A stretch of 64,000 nt of DNA from Flavobacterium ovatum (GCF_040703125.1 NZ_CP160035.1:744001-808000); one strand, 5' to 3'; positions 30,657 to 40,876 are shown, counted from the first letter of the stretch. A program made the numbers and translations. The notes: generated from the letters alone by a model not told the origin.

Positions 30657-33500
30657 TTATAAACTTAAATTGAGATTGAGATAATACGTACGACCATATC
30701 CCTGAAAATATTTGTTTGCAAACGAAGGTGCAGTGCTCGCCAAATCCTGATTGCGTTGACGAAAATTGGCATTCCGAGCTTGCTCATATCCACCTGTTTT
30801 GTAGTAAGTGTCTAGCACATTATTGATGCTGAAAAACAAACCCAAATATCTTTTTTGAATGCGCCAAGATTTTCCACCAATAACATTAAGCAAAGCTACA
30901 GCCTGCAACTTTTCTTGTTCCAAAAGTATTTTGGCTCGTTCCTCCGTCGCTTCTGGAAATGTGAAACCACTAGCTGGATTGGTATAAAAACGACTTGTTC
31001 TCGCTATAGGCGAAACATCTACATAACGACCGTCCAGATAATTTATATTTGTGGCCAACCACCAATAATGAGGATCACGGTACTCCAAACCTACACTATA
31101 GGCTTGCTGTGGCATTCCGGCTTGCTTGTAATTTTTGAGTAATGCAGTTCCAAAATCAATAGTAGTATTTGGATTGTCAACGGTTGCCAAAGCATCATTT
31201 GTAATATGCAAATTTGGGTTGTTTGTATAAAAATACTGTCCGTAGGCTACAGCCAGAGTTGTTTTTAATGTCGAATTGATATTGTATTCCACACTCCATT
31301 CTAGCCCTTGATTACTCTTGTTCAAATGAGACATTGTTTGACCTACAAAACCATTGGTGCTAGTGTAACCTGCACCGTTGTCAAAAATCCCTTCGGCATA
31401 GAAAAAAGAAGTTTGCGTTGCATTTTGCTGTGTAATGGTATAAACTGTTAATCGGGTTTGAAATTTTGGCGAACGAAAAACATAGCTTGCATCTAGACTA
31501 TTTATGGTTTCACTTTCCAAGGAAGAGATGACAGAATTATTGAGTCTTGCATTAGGAAAACTACTTTTCAAGGAAGGTGCTTTGGTCAAATGTGCTCCGT
31601 TTATGGTTACCGATTGTCTGCCTGAAATTTTAAAGATCATCCCTCCCTTGAAACCAAAATTCTCAAAGTTTAATTTTTGACTTTTTCCAAAAGAATTAGA
31701 TTCGTAAATTCCGTTTTTATACAATCCTTCTCGTTGGTAACTTGTAGAAGTAAAAGATTGCGCTAGGTAAAAATCAACAGTTTTGTAAGTGAATCTAAAC
31801 TGCGTAAAAGCATCAAAAGTTTGGGCCAAATAATTGAAATTATACCCATACGCTTCTCCTTTCAAAACTTTTCGATTCGGATTATTCAAGTCCGATTGTG
31901 ATTGACTGCCTTTATAATACGGATCAAAATCTTCAAAATAAGCTCCTCCTAATAAATCAATCAATTTTTGATAATTATGAGATTGTAAGTTGGAGAACGA
32001 AGCGCCAGCATTCATCATCACGTTGGCATTTATTTGGGTAGCAAAAAGGCTGTTGCCTGCAATAGTAGTGTCATCGGTGCGATCTTCATACAATACATAA
32101 TGACTTTGTGCAGGCGCATAACCGCTTATTTTACCGTTTCCATCTAATATCGGACTTTGATTGGCGCGATACAAAGCAGCCCAATCAATTTGAGGATTAG
32201 CCAAAAATTGCAAGCGACTCTTCTCTGCATTCCCTTCATCTGGAATAAAAGCGCCAGAATACTCGCCTTGGTCGGCAGTGTATAGCGAAAGATAATAACT
32301 CGGTAACTTTCGATAATACGCAGGATCGGGACTGTTGGCATTTTGATAATCAATATTACTATTGCTAATTTTTCCTGTCTGATACATCACAGAAGATTGC
32401 AGATTACTATGGTCGTTGATGGTAAAATAATGATTCACCATAAAAATTGGTTCTGCTACCGTTTTGACCCTTGCATTTCGTTGCTTCCCGTCTTGAAAAC
32501 CCCAATAGGCATTATAATTTTTAGAAGTAAGCTGAATCACTTCATCGGTATTTGGCGAATTCTTCCCTCTGGCATTGGGTGTATAAAAACCAGAGAAATT
32601 CAAAGAATGTTTATCATTTATTTTCTTTTCGACACCCACAAAAACCGAATTACCATCATAAGTCGTTCCGTCAAAAAAACCTTCATTTGCCCATCGTTTA
32701 CCCGCCGAAATCACATACGCCCAACCATTCGACATCAAACCTGATGCATGCGTGGCAATCGTTCGCCAATTGTAATTGGTATTGGTTGCCGAAAAAGTGA
32801 TGCGGGTTCCTTTTCTAAAAATGGAAGCTCGTGTATTAATTTCTTGAGTTCCCAAAACACCTCCAAAACTATAGTCCGAAGCCGTCGTTCCAATGGTGAG
32901 TTCTTGATTACGAGTCACGTCATTGAGTCCGCCCCAGTTACCCCACTGTGGTCTGCCGTCATAGACTTTGTTCATTTTGACACCATTAATAAGCGTTGTT
33001 GCTTGCTCGCTATCGAGTCCCCGCATTCTAAAACGCACAGCTCCCCAATTGAAGGCAGCGGCTTGCTGAAAAGCATCTTTGGTGGATTGTAATAAAATAG
33101 AAGTACTCACAGAACTGCCGTTGTCATCTTGAACTTCTTCATCCAAAAGTCGAATCGTATTGCTCTGTTGTTCCGAAACGACATCTTCCTCTAAAATGAG
33201 TGTACCTAAATTCAATATTTTATCTTCGGAAACGGAAATAGACAACAAAATATCTTTATACCCTTGACTATGTACAAGTAGTAAATATTCGCCTGAATTA
33301 ATTACGTCCAATACAAAGGTTCCATTGGTACTTGTCAATTGCATCAAGATGGTATTTTGTAGTGACACCACAACAGAGGATAATGGCTGTAGTGTTTTAG
33401 ACTCTAAAACTGTTCCCGAAACCTGAGTGCTATTTTGAGGAAAAAGTAATACAAAGGGAAACAACAAGGAAAAATAAAGTAGCGGTATTCTCATACACAA
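30657..33500 (-). CDS. TonB-dependent receptor with carboxypeptidase-like regulatory domain
   Basis: A 947-residue outer-membrane receptor. Signal peptide (LLYFSLLFPFVLLFPQ), then a carboxypeptidase-D regulatory-like beta-sandwich at about 25-110 (VSGTVLESKTLQPLSS), a plug domain (FRMRGLDSEQATTLINGVKM) and a 22-strand barrel ending in YYLNLNLSL. Two starts are close together (33500 and 33494). Paired with the DUF5689 lipoprotein downstream. In flavobacteria, DUF5689-linked receptors are sometimes near extracellular nuclease genes, but none is present here. I see no iron box before it, so iron uptake is not indicated. Confidence 0.92.
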   Translation of the reverse strand: MCMRIPLLYFSLLFPFVLLFPQNSTQVSGTVLESKTLQPLSSVVVSLQNTILMQLTSTNGTFVLDVINSGEYLLLVHSQGYKDILLSISVSEDKILNLGTLILEEDVVSEQQSNTIRLLDEEVQDDNGSSVSTSILLQSTKDAFQQAAAFNWGAVRFRMRGLDSEQATTLINGVKMNKVYDGRPQWGNWGGLNDVTRNQELTIGTTASDYSFGGVLGTQEINTRASIFRKGTRITFSATNTNYNWRTIATHASGLMSNGWAYVISAGKRWANEGFFDGTTYDGNSVFVGVEKKINDKHSLNFSGFYTPNARGKNSPNTDEVIQLTSKNYNAYWGFQDGKQRNARVKTVAEPIFMVNHYFTINDHSNLQSSVMYQTGKISNSNIDYQNANSPDPAYYRKLPSYYLSLYTADQGEYSGAFIPDEGNAEKSRLQFLANPQIDWAALYRANQSPILDGNGKISGYAPAQSHYVLYEDRTDDTTIAGNSLFATQINANVMMNAGASFSNLQSHNYQKLIDLLGGAYFEDFDPYYKGSQSQSDLNNPNRKVLKGEAYGYNFNYLAQTFDAFTQFRFTYKTVDFYLAQSFTSTSYQREGLYKNGIYESNSFGKSQKLNFENFGFKGGMIFKISGRQSVTINGAHLTKAPSLKSSFPNARLNNSVISSLESETINSLDASYVFRSPKFQTRLTVYTITQQNATQTSFFYAEGIFDNGAGYTSTNGFVGQTMSHLNKSNQGLEWSVEYNINSTLKTTLAVAYGQYFYTNNPNLHITNDALATVDNPNTTIDFGTALLKNYKQAGMPQQAYSVGLEYRDPHYWWLATNINYLDGRYVDVSPIARTSRFYTNPASGFTFPEATEERAKILLEQEKLQAVALLNVIGGKSWRIQKRYLGLFFSINNVLDTYYKTGGYEQARNANFRQRNQDLASTAPSFANKYFQGYGRTYYLNLNLSL

Positions 33501-33773
33501 ATCTCATTTTAAAAATAATTTATAATCCAGCAATTGCTTCTATAGCATCAACCCTAATGGTTATAACTGTATAAACTAAATTTGTTTTGAAAATGAGTTG
33601 TTTCTATTATATAATGAGGTATTTACAACGCCCTACTAAAGTAGGAAAAAAACGATGTGATTTTACAGTTTTTTATTTATTTATTAAAAAAAAATAATAG
33701 CCCTGTTTATCTTTACAATTTATCCTAATTATTAGAACAATTGAAAAGATAAACTCTTGGGATAATCTTAAAA

Positions 33774-34181
33774 TTATTTACTGTAAATATAAGCTTCAAG
33801 GCCTTTTAATTCTTCATCGCTCATGGCTTTGGTAATAGCAAAATTGGCTTTCATAATCTCATACTGACTTGGGTCAACCAAGGGTTTCGCATCGTCTTTT
33901 AAGAACGCGATAATACTTCCGCCTTTGGCTTTATAAACCGATGCAATTTCTTGTACGCTGGGCCCAATCAGTTTAGTATCCACTTTATGACAAGTTATAC
34001 AAGTTCCTTTTCCGTTAAAAATGGTTTCTCCCAATTTTTCTGGTGTTTGAGCTTCTGCCGGCATTCCTTCAGAAGAGGCTTCCGTAGTTGCGGCTGGTTC
34101 TTGTTTGCCAAATGATTCTTCTTCTTTCTTTTTGCAAGAAATGGCTAAAAAAACCAATCCAAAAATTATTATTTTTTTCAT
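33774..34181 (-). CDS. Lipoprotein c-type cytochrome
   Basis: A 135-residue membrane-attached monoheme cytochrome. Lipobox LAISC (C16), a low-complexity linker rich in E, A and T, then CITCH (C61, C64, H65) as the heme attachment site and VDPSQYEIMKANFAITKAMS, which contains the candidate methionine ligands. It would be an electron shuttle in the periplasm. A -7 box (TATCTTTG) sits at 34203..34210. It lies beside the heme biosynthesis genes, which is functionally sensible, but it has its own promoter. Confidence 0.92.
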   Translation of the reverse strand: MKKIIIFGLVFLAISCKKKEEESFGKQEPAATTEASSEGMPAEAQTPEKLGETIFNGKGTCITCHKVDTKLIGPSVQEIASVYKAKGGSIIAFLKDDAKPLVDPSQYEIMKANFAITKAMSDEELKGLEAYIYSK

Positions 34182-34202
34182 ATTTGTATGTATTTATACT
34201 AT

Positions 34203-34210
34203 CAAAGATA
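34203..34210 (-). promoter_or_regulatory. -7 box for the cytochrome c gene
   Basis: TATCTTTG on the minus strand, an exact TAnnTTTG match 22 bp before the ATG at 34181. Confidence 0.4.
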
Positions 34211-34271
34211 AAATATTATAAATTTATAACTAATGACATTTATCATCTTAATGAAAAAGTCAATACTTATT

Positions 34272-35267
34272 TTATTTTTTTAAAAGTATAGCCGCTTCTT
34301 TAGCAAAATAGGTAGAGATCAAACTCGCTCCTGCTCTTTTGATGCACATTAATTGTTCCATCATAATGGCATCATTGTCTAACCAACCTCTTTCGGCAGC
34401 GGCTTTTATCATCGCATATTCACCGGAAACATGATAAACTGTCACAGGAACATTTACTGCATTTTTTACTTCACGAACAATATCCAAATAAGCAATTCCT
34501 GGTTTTACCATAACCATATCTGCTCCTTCTTCTACATCCCAAACCGCTTCTTTAATAGCTTCGATGCGATTGGCATAATCCATTTGGTACGTTTTTTTAT
34601 CTTTTGGTACTTCGACTTCCGATTCTTTTGGTGCGCTATCCAAAGCATCACGGAAAGGCCCGTAAAAAGCCGAAGCATACTTAGCGGAATAACTCATAAT
34701 TCCAACATTGTGAAAACCTGCCGCATCAAGACCTTGACGCAAACGCAACACACGTCCATCCATCATATCAGATGGTGCTACAAAATCGGCACCAGCCTGG
34801 GCATGTGAAACTGCCATTTTGACTAGCGAATCATTTGTAGAGTCATTCTCTACATCTCCATTGGCAATGATTCCGTCGTGACCATAAATAGAATAAGGGT
34901 CTAATGCCACATCTGGCATGACAATCATCTCTGGACAAGCCGTTTTAATAGCACGAATTGTATTTTGCATCAACCCATTTGGATTCCACGCTTCTTTTCC
35001 TGTATTGTCTTTTAAACCCTCGCTTACTTTCACATAAATATTGACTGCGCGAATTCCTAATTCAAATAATTCTTTGACTTCCTTAACTGTCAAATCTATC
35101 GAACGGCGAAAGATTCCTGGCATAGATGGAATGGCAACTTGCACATTTTCGCCTTCTGCAACAAACATTGGAAACATAAAATCGGATGGACTTAAAGTTG
35201 TTTCGCGAACCAAACTTCTAATGGATTCATTGGTTCTTAATCTTCTACCTCGCTGTAATGGGAACAT
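34272..35267 (-). CDS. hemB: Porphobilinogen synthase (ALA dehydratase)
   Basis: A 331-residue HemB. The two Schiff-base lysines are K196 in SYSAKYASAFYGPFR and K255 in MVMVKPGIAYLDI. In the metal-binding loop the cysteines of the zinc enzymes are absent (ALDPYSIYGHDGI), so this is the magnesium/alanine-type or metal-independent class. It condenses two ALA molecules to porphobilinogen. It is the distal gene of the minus-strand heme cluster; a 162 bp gap with repeat copies separates it from hemF, so it may have a separate promoter. Confidence 0.97.
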   Translation of the reverse strand: MFPLQRGRRLRTNESIRSLVRETTLSPSDFMFPMFVAEGENVQVAIPSMPGIFRRSIDLTVKEVKELFELGIRAVNIYVKVSEGLKDNTGKEAWNPNGLMQNTIRAIKTACPEMIVMPDVALDPYSIYGHDGIIANGDVENDSTNDSLVKMAVSHAQAGADFVAPSDMMDGRVLRLRQGLDAAGFHNVGIMSYSAKYASAFYGPFRDALDSAPKESEVEVPKDKKTYQMDYANRIEAIKEAVWDVEEGADMVMVKPGIAYLDIVREVKNAVNVPVTVYHVSGEYAMIKAAAERGWLDNDAIMMEQLMCIKRAGASLISTYFAKEAAILLKK

Positions 35268-35277
35268 AATGATGTGT

Positions 35278-35354
35278 GATTAACGGTTTTTGATTAACGA
35301 TTTTTGATTTATGTTGATTGTCACCATTAATCAAAAATCATCGGTCTTTAATCT
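35278..35354. repeat. GATTAACGATTTTTGATT repeat copy between hemF and hemB
   Basis: GATTAACGGTTTTTGATTAACG and a following GATTTTTGATT, answered by ATTAATCAAAAATCATCGG and CTTTAATC on the right, so the element is inverted within itself. Same family as 581..668 and 47823..47887. Confidence 0.6.
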
Positions 35355-35380
35355 TATTATTTTTATATTTAATAGAATGT

Positions 35381-35421
35381 CGTTTAACGATTAGTTATAT
35401 CTGAAATCAAAAATCGTTATT
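35381..35421. repeat. Short GATTAACGAT-family copy
   Basis: GTTTAACGATTAGTT followed by GAAATCAAAAATCGTTATTC. It is a reduced copy 27 bp beyond the one at 35278..35354 and lies just after the hemF stop. Confidence 0.5.
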
Positions 35422-35429
35422 CAGCACTC

Positions 35430-36332
35430 TTAAATCCATTCTTTTGGATTCTCTAACACTTGAATTAATTTTTCTTCTTCACTTCCCGTTTCTGGATGAT
35501 GGTCATAAACCCACTGCACATGTGGTGGCAAACTCATCAAAATCGATTCAATTCTTCCGTTGGTTTTTAATCCAAATAAAGTCCCTTTGTCGTGCACCAA
35601 ATTGAACTCTACATAACGACCACGACGGATTTCTTGCCATGTTTTTTGTTCTGGTGTGTAAGGTAATTCTTTTCTCTTTTCAACAATCGGAACATACGCT
35701 TCTAGGAAACTATTCCCAACCTCAGAGACAAAGTTAAACCATTTTTCCATGCTCATCTCTTCGGTTGCTTTGCAATAGTCAAAGAATAATCCTCCAATTC
35801 CACGGGCTTCATTACGATGTGCATTCCAGAAATAAGCATCACATTGTTTTTTATATTTTGGATAAAAGTCTGGATTGTGTTTATCACAAGCTGTTTTACA
35901 GGTTTGGTGAAAATGAGTTGCATCTTCTTCAAACAAATAATAAGGGGTTAAATCTTGTCCGCCTCCAAACCATTGCTGGATTACATTTCCCTTTTCGTCA
36001 TACATCTCAAAATAGCGCCAGTTCGCATGTACCGTAGGCACCATTGGACTTTTTGGATGCAAAACCAAACTCAATCCACAAGCAAAAAAATCTGCTTCAC
36101 CTACATTAAATAGCTTTTGCATACTGTCTGGTAATTTACCGTGAACAGCTGATATATTGACTCCACCTTTTTCAAAAACTCTTCCGTTCTCGATTACTCG
36201 AGTTCTTCCGCCACCGCCTTCTGGACGTTCCCAAAGATCTTCTTTAAATTTGGCTTGACCATCAACAGCTTCTAGTCCTGCTACGATTTGGTCTTGTAAA
36301 GTTTGTATGTATGCGTAGAATTTATTTTTCAT
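35430..36332 (-). CDS. hemF: Oxygen-dependent coproporphyrinogen III oxidase
   Basis: A 300-residue HemF. Diagnostic segments are WERPEGGGGRTRVIENGRVF, HANWRYFEMYD, WFGGGQDLTPYYLFEEDA and GRYVEFNLVHDKGTLFGL. It converts coproporphyrinogen III to protoporphyrinogen IX with O2, consistent with an aerobic lifestyle; no oxygen-independent HemN is present in the window. Its ATG overlaps the stop of the unknown 124-residue gene by one base, so the two are translationally coupled. Confidence 0.97.
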   Translation of the reverse strand: MKNKFYAYIQTLQDQIVAGLEAVDGQAKFKEDLWERPEGGGGRTRVIENGRVFEKGGVNISAVHGKLPDSMQKLFNVGEADFFACGLSLVLHPKSPMVPTVHANWRYFEMYDEKGNVIQQWFGGGQDLTPYYLFEEDATHFHQTCKTACDKHNPDFYPKYKKQCDAYFWNAHRNEARGIGGLFFDYCKATEEMSMEKWFNFVSEVGNSFLEAYVPIVEKRKELPYTPEQKTWQEIRRGRYVEFNLVHDKGTLFGLKTNGRIESILMSLPPHVQWVYDHHPETGSEEEKLIQVLENPKEWI

Positions 36333-36706
36333 TATAAATCAGCTTTTACCGCTGCAATTTTATTAAATATTCCAAACGAAAAAGTTTTACTTTCTTGTTG
36401 AATATAATTGTAAATGGCTAATGCTTTTTCGATTAAATCAAATGGCTTTTCTTTCGAAAAAACCACTAAAAAATCTGCAAATTGTTCTTTTTGATACCAA
36501 TCGAAATGCAATCTTTCTAATAAGACGAGTAAGTCGATAGTTGTAATTTCACCTAAACTTCCAATCGTAAGTCCGAAATCTTTTAATGCTTCTCCTAATT
36601 GATCACTATCAAATGTTTTATTAGGCACAAAAACCAATGAATGCAACGTCTTTAACACATTGTCAATTCGTTCACTTTCCTTGTCACGTAATCCTTTGTT
36701 TAACAT
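36332..36706 (-). CDS. Unknown protein inside the heme operon
   Basis: A 124-residue soluble, helix-rich protein that I do not recognise. It has no signal peptide, membrane segment or cysteine. Segments such as KTLHSLVFVPNKTFDSDQLG and LLVLLERLHFDWYQKEQFAD are amphipathic; the two histidines in HSL and RLHFDW are possible ligands. It sits between hemE and hemF with coupling to hemF, which suggests a function in late heme synthesis or its control. Its conservation in other flavobacterial heme operons would need to be tested. Confidence 0.65.
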   Translation of the reverse strand: MLNKGLRDKESERIDNVLKTLHSLVFVPNKTFDSDQLGEALKDFGLTIGSLGEITTIDLLVLLERLHFDWYQKEQFADFLVVFSKEKPFDLIEKALAIYNYIQQESKTFSFGIFNKIAAVKADL

Positions 36707-36773
36707 ATTATTGAGTTTTCAGTCGCAGTTTTCAGTTCACTGTGACCGAAAATTGCGACTGCATACTATTTTA

Positions 36774-37799
36774 CTAATTCCCGTATTCCTTCACAGCATC
36801 AATAAACGCCTTAGCATGGTCTACTGGAATATTAGGTAAAATTCCGTGACCTAAGTTCACGATGTATTTGTCTTTACCGAATTCGTCAATCATTTCGTGT
36901 ACCATTTTCTTGATAACCGGAATTGGAGACAATAATCTTGATGGGTCAAAATTACCTTGTAAAGTAATGTTTCCACCCGACAAATATCTTGCGTTTCTTG
37001 GAGAACAAGTCCAGTCTACTCCTAATGCAGAAGCGCGGCTTTTTCCCATTTCGCCAAGAGCGAACCAACATCCTTTTCCGAATACAATCACTGGAGCGTC
37101 ATCTGCAAGAGCTTCAACGATTTGGTTGATGTATTTCCAAGAAAATTCTTGATAGTCTGTTGGAGATAACATTCCGCCCCAAGAGTCAAAAATCTGAACG
37201 GCATCTACTCCCGATTTTACTTTTTCTTTTAGGTATAAAATAGTCGTGTCTGTAATTTTTTGCAATAAAACATGTGCTGCTTCTGGGTGTGAGAAACAAA
37301 AACCTTTGGCTTTATCAAAGCTTTTAGACCCTTGACCTTCTACCGCATAGCACATAATTGTCCATGGTGAACCTGCGAAACCAATTAATGGCACCTCATC
37401 ATTCAACATTTCTTTGGTCAATTTAATAGCGTCAAAAACGTATCCTAAAGTTTCATGAACGTCTGGAACGATTACGTTTTCAACATCCTGAATTGTACGA
37501 ATCGGATTTGGTAAATATGGACCAAAATTTGGTTTCATTTCTACTTCAATTCCCATTGCTTGCGGAATCACCAAGATATCTGAAAACAAAATCGCAGCAT
37601 CTGGAGCAATTCTACGAATCGGCTGAACTGTGATTTCGGCAGCCAATTCAGGTGTTTGACAACGGGTAAAAAAATCATATTTATCACGCAAAGCGATAAA
37701 TTCCGGTAAATATCTTCCGGCTTGACGCATCATCCAAACGGGTGGACGTTGAACAGTTTCACCTTTTAATGCTCTTAAAAACAAATCATTCTTTAACAT
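36774..37799 (-). CDS. hemE: Uroporphyrinogen decarboxylase
   Basis: A 341-residue HemE. The N-terminal signature [16 protein letters not shown] includes the substrate-binding arginines. [13 protein letters not shown] supplies the catalytic aspartate, [16 protein letters not shown] is the second signature and [16 protein letters not shown] is the C-terminal motif. It decarboxylates the four acetate side chains of uroporphyrinogen III. It lies between hemD and the unknown gene in the same direction. Confidence 0.98.
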   Translation of the reverse strand: MLKNDLFLRALKGETVQRPPVWMMRQAGRYLPEFIALRDKYDFFTRCQTPELAAEITVQPIRRIAPDAAILFSDILVIPQAMGIEVEMKPNFGPYLPNPIRTIQDVENVIVPDVHETLGYVFDAIKLTKEMLNDEVPLIGFAGSPWTIMCYAVEGQGSKSFDKAKGFCFSHPEAAHVLLQKITDTTILYLKEKVKSGVDAVQIFDSWGGMLSPTDYQEFSWKYINQIVEALADDAPVIVFGKGCWFALGEMGKSRASALGVDWTCSPRNARYLSGGNITLQGNFDPSRLLSPIPVIKKMVHEMIDEFGKDKYIVNLGHGILPNIPVDHAKAFIDAVKEYGN

Positions 37800-37843
37800 A
37801 ATTGTATTTCTTTTAATTTCCCCTTCGGGAATTAGGGGATATT

Positions 37844-38545
37844 TTAATTTTGAGCTTCTGGCTCTATGATTTCAGGATTGTAATGTTCTAAAACAGCAAT
37901 AATAGTATCCTCCACGGTCGGAATTTCAGCTACTACTATGTTTTTTATTTTATATTCTTCTAATGCTGCAGCAGTTGTATTGCCTACGCAAAAGCAGATT
38001 TCTTTTTTAATTTTATTATTCGAAAAATAACTCTCCACAGCTGAAGGACTGAAAAACATAATTCCGTCAAAATTTTCTTGGTCCGATATTTTGAAAGGTG
38101 CTAATGTAGTTTGATACACTTCTATTTCGTTAAAGGTAACTCCAGCTTCTTTTAATGCTTCCGGCAACGTCTCTTTACGTAAATTTCCGCTCAAAAAAGT
38201 AAAACTTTCTTTGTTGTATATTAAGGTAATAATTTCAGAAAGTTCAGAGGCATAATCCATGTAGACAGCAACTGTAAAACCGTTTTGTTCCAGTAACTCT
38301 TTGGTTTTAATTCCAACACAAAAAACCGTTTTGGTTTTAAGAACCTCCCAACCGCTTTGTTCCATTAAACTCCCAACGGCATTTTGACTACTAAAAATCA
38401 AATTGCTATTGAATTTATCCAACTCAAATTGGTTGTTTTTTACCTCAATAAAATCTTGTTCCAATAGGTCATAATCCGCATCGATAAATACTTGTCTTTG
38501 CTCTGCAGATAATGTTTTGGTTGATAAAATGCTTATTTGACTCAT
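37844..38545 (-). CDS. hemD: Uroporphyrinogen-III synthase
   Basis: A 233-residue HemD, a family with low sequence identity. Two alternating alpha/beta domains are suggested by [50 protein letters not shown] and [16 protein letters not shown], the typical SPSAVES and G(K/N)TTAAAL elements. It closes and inverts ring D of hydroxymethylbilane. Its start overlaps the hemC stop by one base (TAATG), which makes the assignment secure. Confidence 0.93.
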   Translation of the reverse strand: MSQISILSTKTLSAEQRQVFIDADYDLLEQDFIEVKNNQFELDKFNSNLIFSSQNAVGSLMEQSGWEVLKTKTVFCVGIKTKELLEQNGFTVAVYMDYASELSEIITLIYNKESFTFLSGNLRKETLPEALKEAGVTFNEIEVYQTTLAPFKISDQENFDGIMFFSPSAVESYFSNNKIKKEICFCVGNTTAAALEEYKIKNIVVAEIPTVEDTIIAVLEHYNPEIIEPEAQN

Positions 38546-39471
38546 TATTTTTTCAGTTTGTTTTTTATTTCTGTCATCAAAGTTGCTCCTCCGTTATTCA
38601 AAACTTCTTGTGCAGAGAAGAATCCTAGTTTCTTCCATTCTTCGATTGGCACCACTTTATCTACTTCTAGTTTTTCTTTTCCGTCAAGCGAAAATAAAAC
38701 ACCTTGAAAATGAATCGTATCTTCCTCTTCATTATAAGTAGCCAAAGCACCAATTGGCGCTGTACAGCCCCCTTCTAAAGTTTTTAGAAATTGGCGTTCT
38801 ATATAGGTACAGATTTCCGTTTCGATATCGTTCAAATGCGAAAGTGCATCTAGTGTAAAATTGTCGTTCCCCATGGCTACCACAAGCATCGCTCCTTGTG
38901 CAGGTGCAGGAATCATCCAATCGAGTGCAATAAGATTTTCCGCAACTAGATTGATACGTTCCAGTCCAGCAGCAGCAAACACAGCTCCGTTCCAGTCGTT
39001 ATCGGCTAGTTTTTGCATACGCAAATTGACATTTCCTCTTAAATCAACTACTTTATGATTTGGATATTTGTTCAACCATTGTGCTTGACGTCGCAAACTT
39101 CCGGTAGCAATTGTTCCGTTTCCTTCCAAGAAATCTAAACTTCCTTTGTAGGCCAAAACATCGACCGTATTGGCTCTTTCTAAAACAGCTGCTTGAACTA
39201 TTCCAATTGGCAAAGCAGTAGGCACATCTTTCATAGAATGCACAGCAATATCAACCTCGCCATTAATCATAGCGATATCTAGTGTTTTTGTGAAAATCCC
39301 GGTAATTCCTAGTTCGTATAAAGGTTTGTCTAGTACGACATCTCCTGTTGATTTTACGGCTACAATTTTAGTTTTATAGCCTAAATCATTTAATTTTTTT
39401 TCTACTGTATGCGCTTGCCATAATGCGAGTTCACTATCACGGGTACCTATACGTATTATTTTATCTGCCAT
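38545..39471 (-). CDS. hemC: Hydroxymethylbilane synthase (porphobilinogen deaminase)
   Basis: A 308-residue HemC. The N-terminus IRIGTRDSELALWQAHTVE, the catalytic region VHSMKDVPTALP and TGSLRRQAQW are typical. C236 in LEGGCTAPIGA carries the dipyrromethane cofactor. It polymerises four porphobilinogens. It follows hemA by about 150 bp and is coupled to hemD. Confidence 0.98.
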   Translation of the reverse strand: MADKIIRIGTRDSELALWQAHTVEKKLNDLGYKTKIVAVKSTGDVVLDKPLYELGITGIFTKTLDIAMINGEVDIAVHSMKDVPTALPIGIVQAAVLERANTVDVLAYKGSLDFLEGNGTIATGSLRRQAQWLNKYPNHKVVDLRGNVNLRMQKLADNDWNGAVFAAAGLERINLVAENLIALDWMIPAPAQGAMLVVAMGNDNFTLDALSHLNDIETEICTYIERQFLKTLEGGCTAPIGALATYNEEEDTIHFQGVLFSLDGKEKLEVDKVVPIEEWKKLGFFSAQEVLNNGGATLMTEIKNKLKK

Positions 39472-39622
39472 TTTTATTTTTTACAAATGATAAAGCAATA
39501 TTACCATTATTTATTTTAACCATTAAGAAATTAAGATTCATTAAGGGTTAGTTTTAACTCTCATCTAAACATCGCAAAATATTGATTTACAAATGGTTCA
39601 AAAATAATTCAATGTTTTACAA

Positions 39623-40876
39623 TTACTTAACCAACGCCTCAATCTTGAACACTTTTTCAATCCACTCGATGCTTTCATCTACCATTGTATTTTCATCTTT
39701 CAAATGATTGGCAAAATGAGTCGTGATTTTGTGAATGATTCTAGCGCTGATAATCTCAGCTTGTTCTTCATTAAAACCTGCAATTTTCTTGCTTTGGAAA
39801 TTCAATTCTGCAGTTTTAATATCGTTCAATTTGGCTTTCAAAGCATTGATGGTGGGAGCAAATTTTCTTCCTTTTGTCCAAGTAATAAATTCTTCCTTTA
39901 TTTCCTCAATAATTGCCTCGGCATCTGGAATGTGTTTCTTTCTTTTTTCTATAGTTTCATCTGTCAATTGCGACAAATAATCCATATGAATTAAAGTCAC
40001 ACCATCTAATTCCTCAACATCCTCATTTACATTTTTTGGAATCGATAAATCCAAAATCAACAACGGTTTCTTTAAGTTCAAAATCGCTTTGTCTACCGTT
40101 GGGTTTTGTGCGCCTGTAGCAACAACCAAAACATCTGCTTTTTGCAATTCTAAGTGCAACTCTGAATAATCTTTTACGATTAAATTCAGTTTTCCAGCTA
40201 GTTTCTCGGCTTTGTCTTTGGTTCTATTTATAAGAGTGATGTGTTCGTTTTTGGTGTGTTTTACCAGGTTCTCACAGGTATTTCTACCTATTTTTCCGGT
40301 TCCAAAAAGTAAAATATTTTTATTTCCTATGTCTTCTACATTTTTGAAGATATATTGTACTGCAGCAAAAGCAACCGAAGTGGCTCCTGAGCTAATTTCG
40401 GTATCGGTTTTTATTTTTTTGCTGGCTTGAATTACAGCATTTACCAAACGCTCCATAAAAGTATTGACAAGGCCTAATGCTTTTGCATGAATAAAACTGG
40501 TTTTAATTTGCGCAATTATTTCAAAATCTCCTAAAATCTGACTGTCTAAACCAGTACCCACTTTAAAGATATGACTGATGGCTTCATTGTTTTTATAAAC
40601 AAAACCCACACGTTGAAATTCTTCTACTGTCCCATTACTATTTTCACAAATCAATTTTATCAATTGAAAAGGATGTTCTGCAAAACCATAAATTTCCGTA
40701 CGATTGCAGGTTGAAGTAACCACTAAACTTTCGATGCCTTCGTTTTTGGCTTGTTCCAACAAACGTGTTTTGGCAACAGAGTCTAAACTAAATTTACCCC
40801 TCGTTGCAGCATCAGCTTTTTTATAGCTCAATCCTACAGCGTAGAAATAGTGGTGTTTTATGTTATTATTTTCCAT
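39623..40876 (-). CDS. hemA: Glutamyl-tRNA reductase
   Basis: A 417-residue HemA of the C5 pathway. The catalytic domain holds the active-site cysteine in VVTSTCNRTEIYGF. LGDFEIIAQIK follows, then the NADPH-binding domain (LLFGTGKIGRNTCENL) and a C-terminal dimerisation helix. It reduces glutamyl-tRNA to glutamate-1-semialdehyde, the committed step of heme synthesis. It is the first gene of the minus-strand heme cluster, has a well-formed promoter at 40903..40934 and is divergent from the AraC-type regulator. The next enzyme, HemL, is not in the window. Confidence 0.97.
   Translation of the reverse strand: MENNNIKHHYFYAVGLSYKKADAATRGKFSLDSVAKTRLLEQAKNEGIESLVVTSTCNRTEIYGFAEHPFQLIKLICENSNGTVEEFQRVGFVYKNNEAISHIFKVGTGLDSQILGDFEIIAQIKTSFIHAKALGLVNTFMERLVNAVIQASKKIKTDTEISSGATSVAFAAVQYIFKNVEDIGNKNILLFGTGKIGRNTCENLVKHTKNEHITLINRTKDKAEKLAGKLNLIVKDYSELHLELQKADVLVVATGAQNPTVDKAILNLKKPLLILDLSIPKNVNEDVEELDGVTLIHMDYLSQLTDETIEKRKKHIPDAEAIIEEIKEEFITWTKGRKFAPTINALKAKLNDIKTAELNFQSKKIAGFNEEQAEIISARIIHKITTHFANHLKDENTMVDESIEWIEKVFKIEALVK

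Noticed and set aside
32144..33092. Several frames on both strands within the TonB receptor gene
   Set aside because: They are unavoidable alternative frames of a long coding region; the minus-strand receptor is continuous and has recognised domains.
34431..34808. Plus-strand frame opposite hemB rich in I, F and H
   Set aside because: Composition of an antisense frame; hemB on the minus strand has both catalytic lysines.
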